Origin: JARRQJ01 sp963810615
GTDB lineage: Bacteria > Pseudomonadota > Gammaproteobacteria > DRLM01
Direction of reading: 5' to 3'
Assembly (NCBI GenBank): GCA_963810615.1
Contig: CAWEOA010000008.1
Span: 310,001-374,000, forward strand
Length of the DNA stretch: 64,000 nucleotides
This document shows, in pieces, positions 56,804-64,000 of this stretch. The notes beneath the pieces are model-generated. The model made no database searches and was not told where the DNA came from. It worked only from the letters and a program-made list of their open reading frames with translations. Position 1 is the first letter of the stretch. Each line of letters begins with the position of its first letter. Both the position numbers and the translations under genes were made by a program.

Positions 56804-58297
56804 ATGGGGGAGCCCGCATATATTATCGATGCCGTGATCGCGGCCACTGCGCAAAGGAAGGCAGAGGCCGACGGCAGCGTCGATAAGTTTTTAAGCGCAA
56901 GCACCTTAGACGATATCCTTCGGCAGTTTTGCCTGCTATGCCGGGTATCCGAGCCGCTGTCACGGGAAGGTTTGTATCGGATCGTTCAATGGCAGATCGC
57001 ACAGATTGATCGCCTGCTGAACGCGCAGGTCAACGCCATTTTGCACCACCCCCGATTCCAGCGCCTGGAGGCGACATGGCGCGGCCTATTGTATCTGGTC
57101 ACCGAGGCGGATGGCGCCGAACAGGTCAAGATCCGGATGTTGGACGTCAGCTGGAAACAAGTGGCACGGGATCTGGAGCGCGCCATCGAATTCGATCAGA
57201 GTCAGCTGTTCAGAAAAATATTCAAACAGGAATTCGGTTCGCCGGGTGGTGAGCCGTTTGGCGTGTTGCTGGGGGACTATTGGATAAGGCATAGGCCCGG
57301 GCCGGATGATGCAACGGATGATGTCGCTACCCTGCGGGAAATGTCCAGCGTGGCGGCGGCGGCCTTCGCCCCCTTTATCGTCGGTGCCGATCCGACGCTG
57401 TTCGGTCTTGACGACTTCTCCGGTTTGGCGCGGACCCTGAATCTGGAAAGCATCTTCGCTCAAAACGAATATATTAAATGGAATGCCTTGCGCGAGATGC
57501 CGGACGCTAGGTTTATCGGTCTCACTGTGCCGCGGGTCCTGATGCGTCGCCCCTATCAGCTGGACAATCTGCGTGAAGACGGTTTTTGCTTTCGCGAAGA
57601 GGTCACGGGTCCGGATGCCGCCAACTATTTATGGGGAAATGCCTGCTTCGCCTTAGGCAGCGTGCTGATCCGCAGTTTTAATGATTATGGATGGTTCGCG
57701 AACATTAGAGGCTGCCCCGAAGGCATTAGTGGCGGGGTGGTCGCGGGGATCCCGGTCGATTATTTCCTGACCGATCATGAGGGTGTGGCGGGAAAATATA
57801 CTACGGATGTGCTGATCACCGATGCCGAGGATAAGCAACTCGCCGACTTCGGATTTATTCCGTTGTGCCACAGCAGGAATACCGAATATGCGGTGTTCTA
57901 CAGCAATCAGTCTTTGCAAAAGGCGATCGAATACAACAATGCCGTTGCCGGCGTCAACGCGCAATTGTCCGCCATGGTGCAATATATACTGTGCACTTCC
58001 CGTTTCGCGCATTTCTTGAAGGTGATCGGCCGTGATAAAGTCGGTTCCTTCGCCACTCCCGAGGAATGCGAGGCATTTTTGCATGAATGGCTGATGCAGT
58101 ACGTTACGGCCAGCGACATGGGGTCGTCCGAAATGCGCGCGAAATATCCACTCAGCGAGGGGCGCGTGGAGGTCAGGGAGATTCCGGCGAAACCGGGGTC
58201 CTATTCGTGCGTGATGCACCTCAAGCCGCATACGCAATTCGATCAGCTGGTGTCGGCGATAAAGCTGGTGACGGATATCGCTCAAGCAAGCGTATGA
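56804..58297 (+). CDS. Second TssC-like sheath protein (ImpD-type paralogue)
   Basis: A 497-residue paralogue of the preceding TssC. Matching blocks are FQRLEATWRGLLYLV, FDQSQLFRKIFKQEFGSPGG, MSSVAAAAFAPFI, KVIGRDKVGSF and GRVEVREIPAKPGSY, while the N-terminal third is strongly diverged. The ATG at 56804 has GAGGAA 8 nt upstream; an upstream TTG at 56783 is unlikely. Two tssC-type genes in one operon are known from Rhizobium and Agrobacterium imp clusters, where the second copy is needed but does not simply replace the first. It may form a specialised ring, for example at the baseplate or tip of the sheath. Confidence 0.88.
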   Translation: MGEPAYIIDAVIAATAQRKAEADGSVDKFLSASTLDDILRQFCLLCRVSEPLSREGLYRIVQWQIAQIDRLLNAQVNAILHHPRFQRLEATWRGLLYLVTEADGAEQVKIRMLDVSWKQVARDLERAIEFDQSQLFRKIFKQEFGSPGGEPFGVLLGDYWIRHRPGPDDATDDVATLREMSSVAAAAFAPFIVGADPTLFGLDDFSGLARTLNLESIFAQNEYIKWNALREMPDARFIGLTVPRVLMRRPYQLDNLREDGFCFREEVTGPDAANYLWGNACFALGSVLIRSFNDYGWFANIRGCPEGISGGVVAGIPVDYFLTDHEGVAGKYTTDVLITDAEDKQLADFGFIPLCHSRNTEYAVFYSNQSLQKAIEYNNAVAGVNAQLSAMVQYILCTSRFAHFLKVIGRDKVGSFATPEECEAFLHEWLMQYVTASDMGSSEMRAKYPLSEGRVEVREIPAKPGSYSCVMHLKPHTQFDQLVSAIKLVTDIAQASV

Positions 58298-58330
58298 AAC
58301 TTTAAGCCATCCTACTAGAGGGCTCACGTA

Positions 58331-59137
58331 ATGAATGCAAAAGAATTGTTCAAGGCCGGGCAACTCGCAGCCGCCATAAACGCCAGCGTGGAAGAGGTGA
58401 AGAGACGCCCCGCCGACTGGGATGCCCGTGAATTCCTGTGCGAATTACTGATCCTGAGCGGTGATCTGGAACGGGCGGATAAGCATATGGATGTGCTCGG
58501 CCACCAGAACCCGCAGCTCATGGTCGGTGTGGCCTTGTTGCGGCAATTGGTGCGGGCCGAGCAGGCGCGTCAGCAATTGTTTTCCGAGGGGCGTTTGCCT
58601 GAAATGCTCGGAGAACCGGATGCCGGCCTGCGCGCCGCTCTGCGGGCTTCGGTGCTGCTGCGTGAGGGAGACGCGGAACAAGCCAAGCGGATCATGGATG
58701 AGGTGGAGGAAAATCGCGAAACCTTGTCCGGTTATGTTAACGGCAGCAAGGTGGATGATTTCCGGGATCTGGACGATCTGCTGTCCGGGGTGCTGGAACT
58801 GCTGACCAGTAATGGCAAATACTATTGGATCCCGTTCATGCGTATCCAGCAATTGGAATTCCGTCCTGCCGAACGTACCCTGGATCTGTTGTGGCGCCGT
58901 GCTCATATCGAAGTCGATCGGGATGGACCCAGCGGAGAGGTTTATATACCGGCGACCTACGTTTCTCTGGGCGGCGTCGTGAGCGATGAGGTGCGCCTGG
59001 GTCGCACCACGGATTGGGTCGGCGGAGAAGGCAGCCCGATACGCGGCATCGGGCAGCGCATGTTCCTGGCTGGAGAGGAGGCGCTGCCCATTATGGATAT
59101 CCAAGAGCTGCGCTTCAGTGGTGCGGGCGAAGGATGA
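58331..59137 (+). CDS. tagJ: T6SS accessory protein TagJ (ImpE)
   Basis: A 268-residue ImpE-family protein with an N-terminal TPR-like half (ELFKAGQLAAAINASVEEVK, REFLCELLILSGDLERADK) and a C-terminal domain (WIPFMRIQQLEFRPAERTLDL, AGEEALPIMDIQELRF). TagJ binds the TssB N-terminus in other systems and is thought to tune ClpV-dependent sheath disassembly. It lies between the tssC paralogue and tssE in imp-type order. GAGGG lies before the ATG. Confidence 0.93.
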   Translation: MNAKELFKAGQLAAAINASVEEVKRRPADWDAREFLCELLILSGDLERADKHMDVLGHQNPQLMVGVALLRQLVRAEQARQQLFSEGRLPEMLGEPDAGLRAALRASVLLREGDAEQAKRIMDEVEENRETLSGYVNGSKVDDFRDLDDLLSGVLELLTSNGKYYWIPFMRIQQLEFRPAERTLDLLWRRAHIEVDRDGPSGEVYIPATYVSLGGVVSDEVRLGRTTDWVGGEGSPIRGIGQRMFLAGEEALPIMDIQELRFSGAGEG

Positions 59138-59202
59138 TCGCGACGTCATGTCGGTGATGGAGCGATTTTTAGAGTGTTGGCGCCGCGGTGGGCAAGATTG
59201 AC

Positions 59203-59700
59203 ATGGCGCGCCCCTCATTAACTCAACCCTTGGTCCCCTCTATCCTGGACAGGCTCATCGACACCGAGCCCGGCAAGGTGGCGGAGGGATACGGCTCGCG
59301 TACCCAGATGTTGAAGGAGTTGCGGGAATCGGTGCGGCGTGATCTGCAAAATCTCCTCAATACCCGTGCGCCGTCGCTGACGCTGTCCGGTCACGGGGCG
59401 GCTTTAACGCACAGTATCATCAACTACGGCATTCCGGATTTCGCTGGCGCCGACCTGTCCTCTGCCGAAGATAAGGAGAAATTTCGTGCCTTGATCGAGG
59501 CGGTGATAAAGCGTTATGAGACCCGTTTTAAGTCCGTGCAGGTCAAGATTGTCGAGGGCGACGGCGAGACGGATCGCGCGCTACGGTTTCGCATCGATGC
59601 CTTGCTCAATGTTGAGCCCGCCGTGAAACCGGTGGTTTTTGATTCCAGTCTGGAGCCGGTAACGCGAACGATTGAAGTGAAGGATGTTTCCAATGGATGA
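59203..59700 (+). CDS. tssE: T6SS baseplate protein TssE (gp25-like)
   Basis: A 165-residue baseplate wedge protein of the phage T4 gp25 lysozyme-like fold, without lytic activity in this family. SILDRLIDTEPGK, VRRDLQNLLNTR, the ALTHSIINYGIPDFAGADLSS block and RFRIDALLNVEP are typical. The ATG at 59203 gives MARPSLTQ; a GTG at 59188 is possible. The stop overlaps the tssF start by 8 nt. Confidence 0.94.
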   Translation: MARPSLTQPLVPSILDRLIDTEPGKVAEGYGSRTQMLKELRESVRRDLQNLLNTRAPSLTLSGHGAALTHSIINYGIPDFAGADLSSAEDKEKFRALIEAVIKRYETRFKSVQVKIVEGDGETDRALRFRIDALLNVEPAVKPVVFDSSLEPVTRTIEVKDVSNG

Positions 59701-61531
59701 TGACTTGTTGAAATTCTACAACAAGGAACTCCAATTCCTGCAGCGCTCCGCCGCAGACTTTGCCGAGGCCAATCCCAAGGTCGCGGCGCGCTTGAAGCTG
59801 GGGACGGATACCGTAGAAGACCCTCATGTGGGGCGCTTGATCGAGGCCGTGGCGTTCATGAACGCCCGTATCCGCAAGAAGCTCGATGATGATTTTCCGG
59901 AGCTGACGGAAGGGATGCTGGGGGTGCTGTATCCTCATTACCTTGCGCCGATTCCGTCGATGTCCATAGTGCAGTTTCGTTCGTTGCCCGACTTGGCCAA
60001 GCCGCACACCATTCCGCCCGGGACCAGCCTGGAGACGGAATCCTTGGCGGGGGAGCCGTGTCAATTTCGCACGGCTTATCCCGTGGAACTGCTGCCGGTC
60101 CGTGTAGAGGAGGCGCAAATTATCCAGGGGCTGCGCGCTGCGCCGAGTGTGCCCCGCGAGTTGGGGGCAAGTGCGGTGCTGCGTATAGTGTTGCAATGCG
60201 AATCCGATGACGTCAGCTTTGCCGCGCTCGCGCCGAGCCGACTGCGTTTCTATCTGAAGGGGCAAGATTCCGTAGTACATCCTTTATATAGTTTGCTGTT
60301 CAATAATATCCTAAAGATCGCCGCGGCTGATTCGTATCGTGATGCCAATGCGGTATTTCTTGAACGTGAAGCGCTGTTGCCGGTTGGGTTCGAGCGCGAT
60401 GAGGGTTTGCTGCCCTATCCCGCGCGGTCCTTATTGGGTTATCGCCTGCTGACGGAGTATTTCGCTTTCCCGCAGAAATTCCTGTTCGTCGATCTGGCCG
60501 GTTTGGAAAAGGTCTGGATGGGGCGGGGCGGCAGGCTCGAATTGTTTTTCTATTTGGATGCTAGCGATGCAGAGCTGGAGCGCGGAGTGTCCGCCGATAC
60601 CTTCGCCCTGGGCTGTACCCCGATCGTGAATCTCTTCAAGCAGCGCGCCGAACCGATAACGCTCACGCAGACCGAAGAGGAATACCACGTGGTGCCCGAT
60701 GCGCGCCGTTTGATGGCAAAGGAGATTTACAGTATCGACAGCGTCACCGCCTTGTCTCCCGAGGGCGAGCGGCGTGTCTATCGGCCATTTTACGGGCTTG
60801 ATCACGGGGCCGGCTTCAATGCTGCGAATAGCGGGGCCTATTGGCATGCGGCGCGCAGGCCGGCGCCGCAATTGCATCCTACGGAACCGGATCGGGGCGG
60901 CGAAGTCTTCCTGGGCTTGGTCGATCTGGATTTCAATCCGGCCGTGCCGGCGGATTGGGTTCTGGAGATCCAGACCACCTGTCTGAATCGCGATCTGCCC
61001 GCGCGATTACCGTTCGGCGGCGGGCAGCCCCGGTTGCAATTACGGGAAGGCAGTGCGCCGCTTGCCGCCATCGTCTGCCTGACCGCACCGACTCGAACGC
61101 GCCGTCCAACTTTGGGGCGGGGGACGCGCTGGCGGCTGATTTCACATTTGAATCTCAATTACCTGTCCCTGGTGGACGGCGAGAACGGTCCGGATATGCT
61201 GCGCGAGTTGCTGCGCCTTTATGATTTCGATGATTCGCCGGCGACGCGCGCCATGATCGATGGGGTGGCGAAGATCGACACTCAGCAGGCCATGGCGCAG
61301 GTGAAGGCGGAGGGCATTACCGCATTATGCCGTGGCCTGGATGTGAGTCTGACGCTGGATGAGGATCGCTTCCAGGGTCAGGGCCTGTATCTATTTGCCA
61401 GCGTCATGGAGCGATTTTTCGCCTTGTACGCACCATTGAATTCCTTTACCAGACTAACTTTACGTACCAAGCGGCGTCAGGCGCCGATCAAAATATGGCT
61501 ACCTCGAGCAGGCGAAAAAATCTTAGTGTGA
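59693..61531 (+). CDS. tssF: T6SS baseplate protein TssF (VasA/ImpG)
   Basis: A 612-residue baseplate component. The family N-terminus MDDDLLKFYNKELQFLQ, followed by ADFAEANPKVAARL and LIEAVAFMNARIRKKLDDDFPEL, is clear, as is the SMSIVQFRSLPD block. The ATG at 59693 is chosen from the family start and the AAGGA 8 nt upstream. It overlaps tssE by 8 nt and tssG by 37 nt, so the three are tightly coupled; TssF and TssG bind each other in the wedge. Confidence 0.96.
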   Translation: MDDDLLKFYNKELQFLQRSAADFAEANPKVAARLKLGTDTVEDPHVGRLIEAVAFMNARIRKKLDDDFPELTEGMLGVLYPHYLAPIPSMSIVQFRSLPDLAKPHTIPPGTSLETESLAGEPCQFRTAYPVELLPVRVEEAQIIQGLRAAPSVPRELGASAVLRIVLQCESDDVSFAALAPSRLRFYLKGQDSVVHPLYSLLFNNILKIAAADSYRDANAVFLEREALLPVGFERDEGLLPYPARSLLGYRLLTEYFAFPQKFLFVDLAGLEKVWMGRGGRLELFFYLDASDAELERGVSADTFALGCTPIVNLFKQRAEPITLTQTEEEYHVVPDARRLMAKEIYSIDSVTALSPEGERRVYRPFYGLDHGAGFNAANSGAYWHAARRPAPQLHPTEPDRGGEVFLGLVDLDFNPAVPADWVLEIQTTCLNRDLPARLPFGGGQPRLQLREGSAPLAAIVCLTAPTRTRRPTLGRGTRWRLISHLNLNYLSLVDGENGPDMLRELLRLYDFDDSPATRAMIDGVAKIDTQQAMAQVKAEGITALCRGLDVSLTLDEDRFQGQGLYLFASVMERFFALYAPLNSFTRLTLRTKRRQAPIKIWLPRAGEKILV

Positions 61532-62607
61532 TCGAGCGCTTGTTTCTTGAGCCGTTTCGATTCACCTTTTTCCAGGCGGTGCGCTTGCTGCAGCTACGGG
61601 CCCGTCGGCGTCAAGCCGGTTCCGAGCCGGCGGCCGATGTCGGCCATGATTCCCCGCCCAATGGCGAGAGCGTGCGGTTCGCCGCGGCGTTGAGTCTGTC
61701 GTTTTCCGCCGGCGAGATCGCGGAACTTCGCGATCTGCCTGCGGCGCGCGGCGATGGCAAGGGGACGGCTCCGCAAATGCGTGTAAATTTCCTGGGACTC
61801 ACCGGCCCGATGGGGGTCTTGCCTACTCACTATACCGAATTACAGATGCTGCGCGTGCGCGAGAAAGACACCGCCCTGCGGGATTTCTTCGATGTGCTTA
61901 ATCATAGGACTATCTCTCTATTCTACCGCGCGTGGGAAAAATACCGCTTACCCAGTTCCTTCGAAAGCCATCACATTCCCGGCGCTCCACCCGGCAACAC
62001 TGATCCGATCTCCCGAACTCTGCAGGGATTGATTGGCCATCTCGCGGACAGGCAACAAGCCAGCCTGTACTTTCCCCTGGAACATTTATTGTATTACACG
62101 GGGCTCTTTTCGGGAGGCCGCCGCTCCGCCGCTGCACTGGAAATGTTGCTGGGCGAGTATTTCGACATACCCATTCGCGTGGAACAGTTTCGAGGGCAAT
62201 GGTGGCCGCTGTCCGCCAATGATCAGGTGCGCCTGCCCCATGCCTGGGAGGCCGAAGGCAAAAATAACTGCTTGGGTGTGGATACGGTGATAGGCGAGGA
62301 GGCATTTAGCGTGGATGCCGGTGTGCAAGTCATATTAGGGCCGTTATCGAGACAACAGTTTGCCGACATTTGCCCTGGGGGCGCGCGCATCAAGGCGTTG
62401 TATCAGCTGGCGCAACTGTTTGCCGGCCCCACGTTTGAGTTTTCCTTGTGTTATGAGGTGGATAAGGAAGCGGTACCTCCCGCGTGTCTCGGCGAAGAGG
62501 CGCCGACGGGCCTGGCCTTGGGTTGGGGGGCATGCCTGGTCGCAGCGGATGGCGGGGAAGTCGGCAGCGGCAAACAGCATGTGCGCTTCTACGTGGACGC
62601 GGCATAG
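61495..62607 (+). CDS. tssG: T6SS baseplate protein TssG (VasB/ImpH)
   Basis: A 370-residue baseplate protein. Typical blocks: LFLEPFRFTFFQAVRLLQLR, FLGLTGPMGVLPTHYTELQML, FFDVLNHRTISLFYRAWEKYR (shown as LNHRTISLFYRAW) and LLGEYFDIPIRVEQFRGQW. The ATG at 61495 overlaps tssF by 37 nt. A 149-nt gap with a short A/T-rich stretch then precedes clpV, which may have its own promoter. Confidence 0.96.
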   Translation: MATSSRRKNLSVIERLFLEPFRFTFFQAVRLLQLRARRRQAGSEPAADVGHDSPPNGESVRFAAALSLSFSAGEIAELRDLPAARGDGKGTAPQMRVNFLGLTGPMGVLPTHYTELQMLRVREKDTALRDFFDVLNHRTISLFYRAWEKYRLPSSFESHHIPGAPPGNTDPISRTLQGLIGHLADRQQASLYFPLEHLLYYTGLFSGGRRSAAALEMLLGEYFDIPIRVEQFRGQWWPLSANDQVRLPHAWEAEGKNNCLGVDTVIGEEAFSVDAGVQVILGPLSRQQFADICPGGARIKALYQLAQLFAGPTFEFSLCYEVDKEAVPPACLGEEAPTGLALGWGACLVAADGGEVGSGKQHVRFYVDAA

Positions 62608-62756
62608 TCAGAATCGGGATTAGTGCATTAAAACCGCGCAAAAAAGCGGGATGACGGTCGCGGTTGCGTAGAGTTAATCCTAGGATTAAGGTTGCGCATA
62701 TGCTTAAATATCCGATCCGACGGGCGATCAGAATAAATAATTAAAAGGATTGTTAC

Positions 62757-64000
62757 ATGATAACCGTGGATCTGCGTGCACTGATCGGCAAACTCAATGA
62801 CACGACGCGTCGATCATTGGAGGCGGCAACCGGCCTGTGTCTGTCACGAACGCACTACGATGTTGAGGTTGAACATTGGTTGTTGAAGTTGCTGGAGCAA
62901 ACCGATACGGATCTGCTGGCGATCCTAAACCACTTCGGTGTGGACCTGACCCGGTTATCTACCCATCTCACCAAGGCGCTGGACGGGTTCAAAAGCGGAA
63001 ATTCCCGGCCACCGGCATTGTCCCCACGTCTCATCGATATGGCGCGCGAAGGCTGGGTCTTGGCATCGCTGGAGTTTGGCAGTGCGCAATTGGGATCCGG
63101 GCATCTGCTGGTTGCTCTGGTATCCGACGACGGCTTGGCGCGATTCGCCAGGGGCATCTCCTCAGAGTTTGAAAAGATCTCCGCCGAAAAGTTGCGCAAG
63201 GAGTTGCCTGCGATAAGCGCGAACAGCGGCGAAGCGCAACGGATGTACCCCGCCGCTTCCGGTTCAGGCGCCGGGGCGATGCCGCGGCAGGCCGGAGGAA
63301 AGACGGCGGCGCTGGATCAATTTACCGTGGACATTACCGCGCGCGCGCGCGAGGGAAAAATCGATCCCGTATTGGGGCGCGACGGTGAAGTTCGGCAAAT
63401 AATCGATATCCTGTCGAGGCGTCGTCAAAATAATCCGATAATTACCGGCGAGGCAGGTGTCGGCAAGACCGCGGTAGTGGAGGGATTTGCGCTGCGTATA
63501 GCCTCCGGTGATGTTCCGCCGGAATTGAAAAAAGTTGCGATTCGTTCTCTGGATCTTGGTTTGCTGCAAGCGGGCGCGGGTGTGAAGGGTGAGTTTGAAA
63601 ATCGCCTGCGTTCCGTGATCGATGAAGTAAAGGGCTCGGCGCAACCTATTATTCTGTTCATCGATGAGGCGCATACGCTTATCGGCGCAGGCGGCCAGGC
63701 TGGACAAAACGACGCTGCCAATCTATTGAAGCCAGCCTTGGCGCGTGGAGAACTGCGCACCATTGCCGCCACGACCTGGGCGGAATACAAACGGTATTTC
63801 GAGAAAGACCCGGCACTGACCCGGCGTTTCCAGGTTGTGAAGGTTGAAGAGCCCAGCGAAGCCGTTGCGATTGAGATGCTGCGCGGTTTAGTAAATACCC
63901 TGGAATTACATCATAAGGTTCGCGTTTTGAATGAGGGTGTGATTGAGGCGGTACGCCTGTCACATCGTTATATTCCGGATCGGCAAATGCCGGATAAGTG
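62757..64000 (+). CDS. clpV: T6SS AAA+ ATPase ClpV (TssH), 3' end outside window
   Basis: ClpV disassembles contracted TssBC sheaths for re-use. The first 414 residues are visible and the frame is open at the window end. The N-domain (MITVDLRALIGKLNDTTRR, THYDVEVEHWLLKLL) is that of ClpV, not ClpB. AAA1 has Walker A GEAGVGKT (231-238), Walker B IILFIDEAHTLIGAGG and a TTWAEYKRYFEKDPALTRRF sensor/Arg block. AAAAGGA precedes the ATG, 150 nt after tssG. The rest of the system (hcp, vgrG, tssJKLM) presumably lies beyond. Confidence 0.95.
   Translation, partial: MITVDLRALIGKLNDTTRRSLEAATGLCLSRTHYDVEVEHWLLKLLEQTDTDLLAILNHFGVDLTRLSTHLTKALDGFKSGNSRPPALSPRLIDMAREGWVLASLEFGSAQLGSGHLLVALVSDDGLARFARGISSEFEKISAEKLRKELPAISANSGEAQRMYPAASGSGAGAMPRQAGGKTAALDQFTVDITARAREGKIDPVLGRDGEVRQIIDILSRRRQNNPIITGEAGVGKTAVVEGFALRIASGDVPPELKKVAIRSLDLGLLQAGAGVKGEFENRLRSVIDEVKGSAQPIILFIDEAHTLIGAGGQAGQNDAANLLKPALARGELRTIAATTWAEYKRYFEKDPALTRRFQVVKVEEPSEAVAIEMLRGLVNTLELHHKVRVLNEGVIEAVRLSHRYIPDRQMPDK

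Noticed and set aside
59148..59201. 17-codon frame ending just before the tssE ATG
   Set aside because: Could couple translation from tagJ to tssE, but nothing else supports a real peptide.

Overview
The window looks like chromosomal DNA of a gammaproteobacterium, perhaps of the Chromatiales/Thiotrichales type. The evidence is a class I adenylate cyclase (cyaA), the hemC-hemD-hemX-hemY run divergent from argH, the small LPS-assembly lipoprotein lptM, rlmJ, prlC, an LpxL-type acyltransferase and cobalamin-dependent metH. The lineage is inferred from gene content only. I see no rRNA, tRNA, insertion sequence, integrase or prophage gene.

Layout. 0-10 kb: the 3' part of trkH, a SAM methyltransferase, an LpxL-type acyltransferase with a DUF2007 protein, metH, a cytochrome c5, an alpha/beta hydrolase with rlmJ, and a protein with an exact 25-residue repeat. 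10-16 kb: a PA0069-type radical SAM protein, a Sel1/SPOR lipoprotein divergent from a Ser/Thr kinase-PP2C phosphatase pair, and an NmrA-like reductase. 16-24 kb: prlC, a decayed pseudogene for a CxxCH outer-membrane-type protein, xthA, a GST, ubiD and a ParA-like ATPase. 24-28 kb is AT-richer accessory DNA: a TIGR02647-like protein, a secreted left-handed beta-helix protein and a membrane-anchored HEAT-repeat protein. 28-42 kb is mostly housekeeping: a ferredoxin-reductase, hemYXDC, argH, a GGDEF protein with an altered signature, cyaA, an esterase, lptM, yaiI, plsY and folB-folK.

42-64 kb is the most unusual part. An FN3/DUF1566 lipoprotein and a TagH-type FHA protein lie on the minus strand. 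A complete two-partner secretion pair (TpsB transporter and a 1776-residue TpsA) follows on the plus strand. It leads into a type VI secretion operon, tssA-tssB-tssC-tssC2-tagJ-tssE-tssF-tssG-clpV, which runs off the window end. The operon carries a second, diverged tssC and tagJ, an arrangement like the Rhizobium/Agrobacterium imp clusters. hcp, vgrG and tssJKLM are not in the window. The tpsA gene contains a near-identical 666-nt segmental tandem duplication.

The best candidates for something undescribed are the TPS pair between the T6SS FHA gene and the T6SS core, the modular repeats of TpsA, the 25-residue-repeat protein, the secreted beta-helix protein, and the kinase/phosphatase/SPOR-lipoprotein group.
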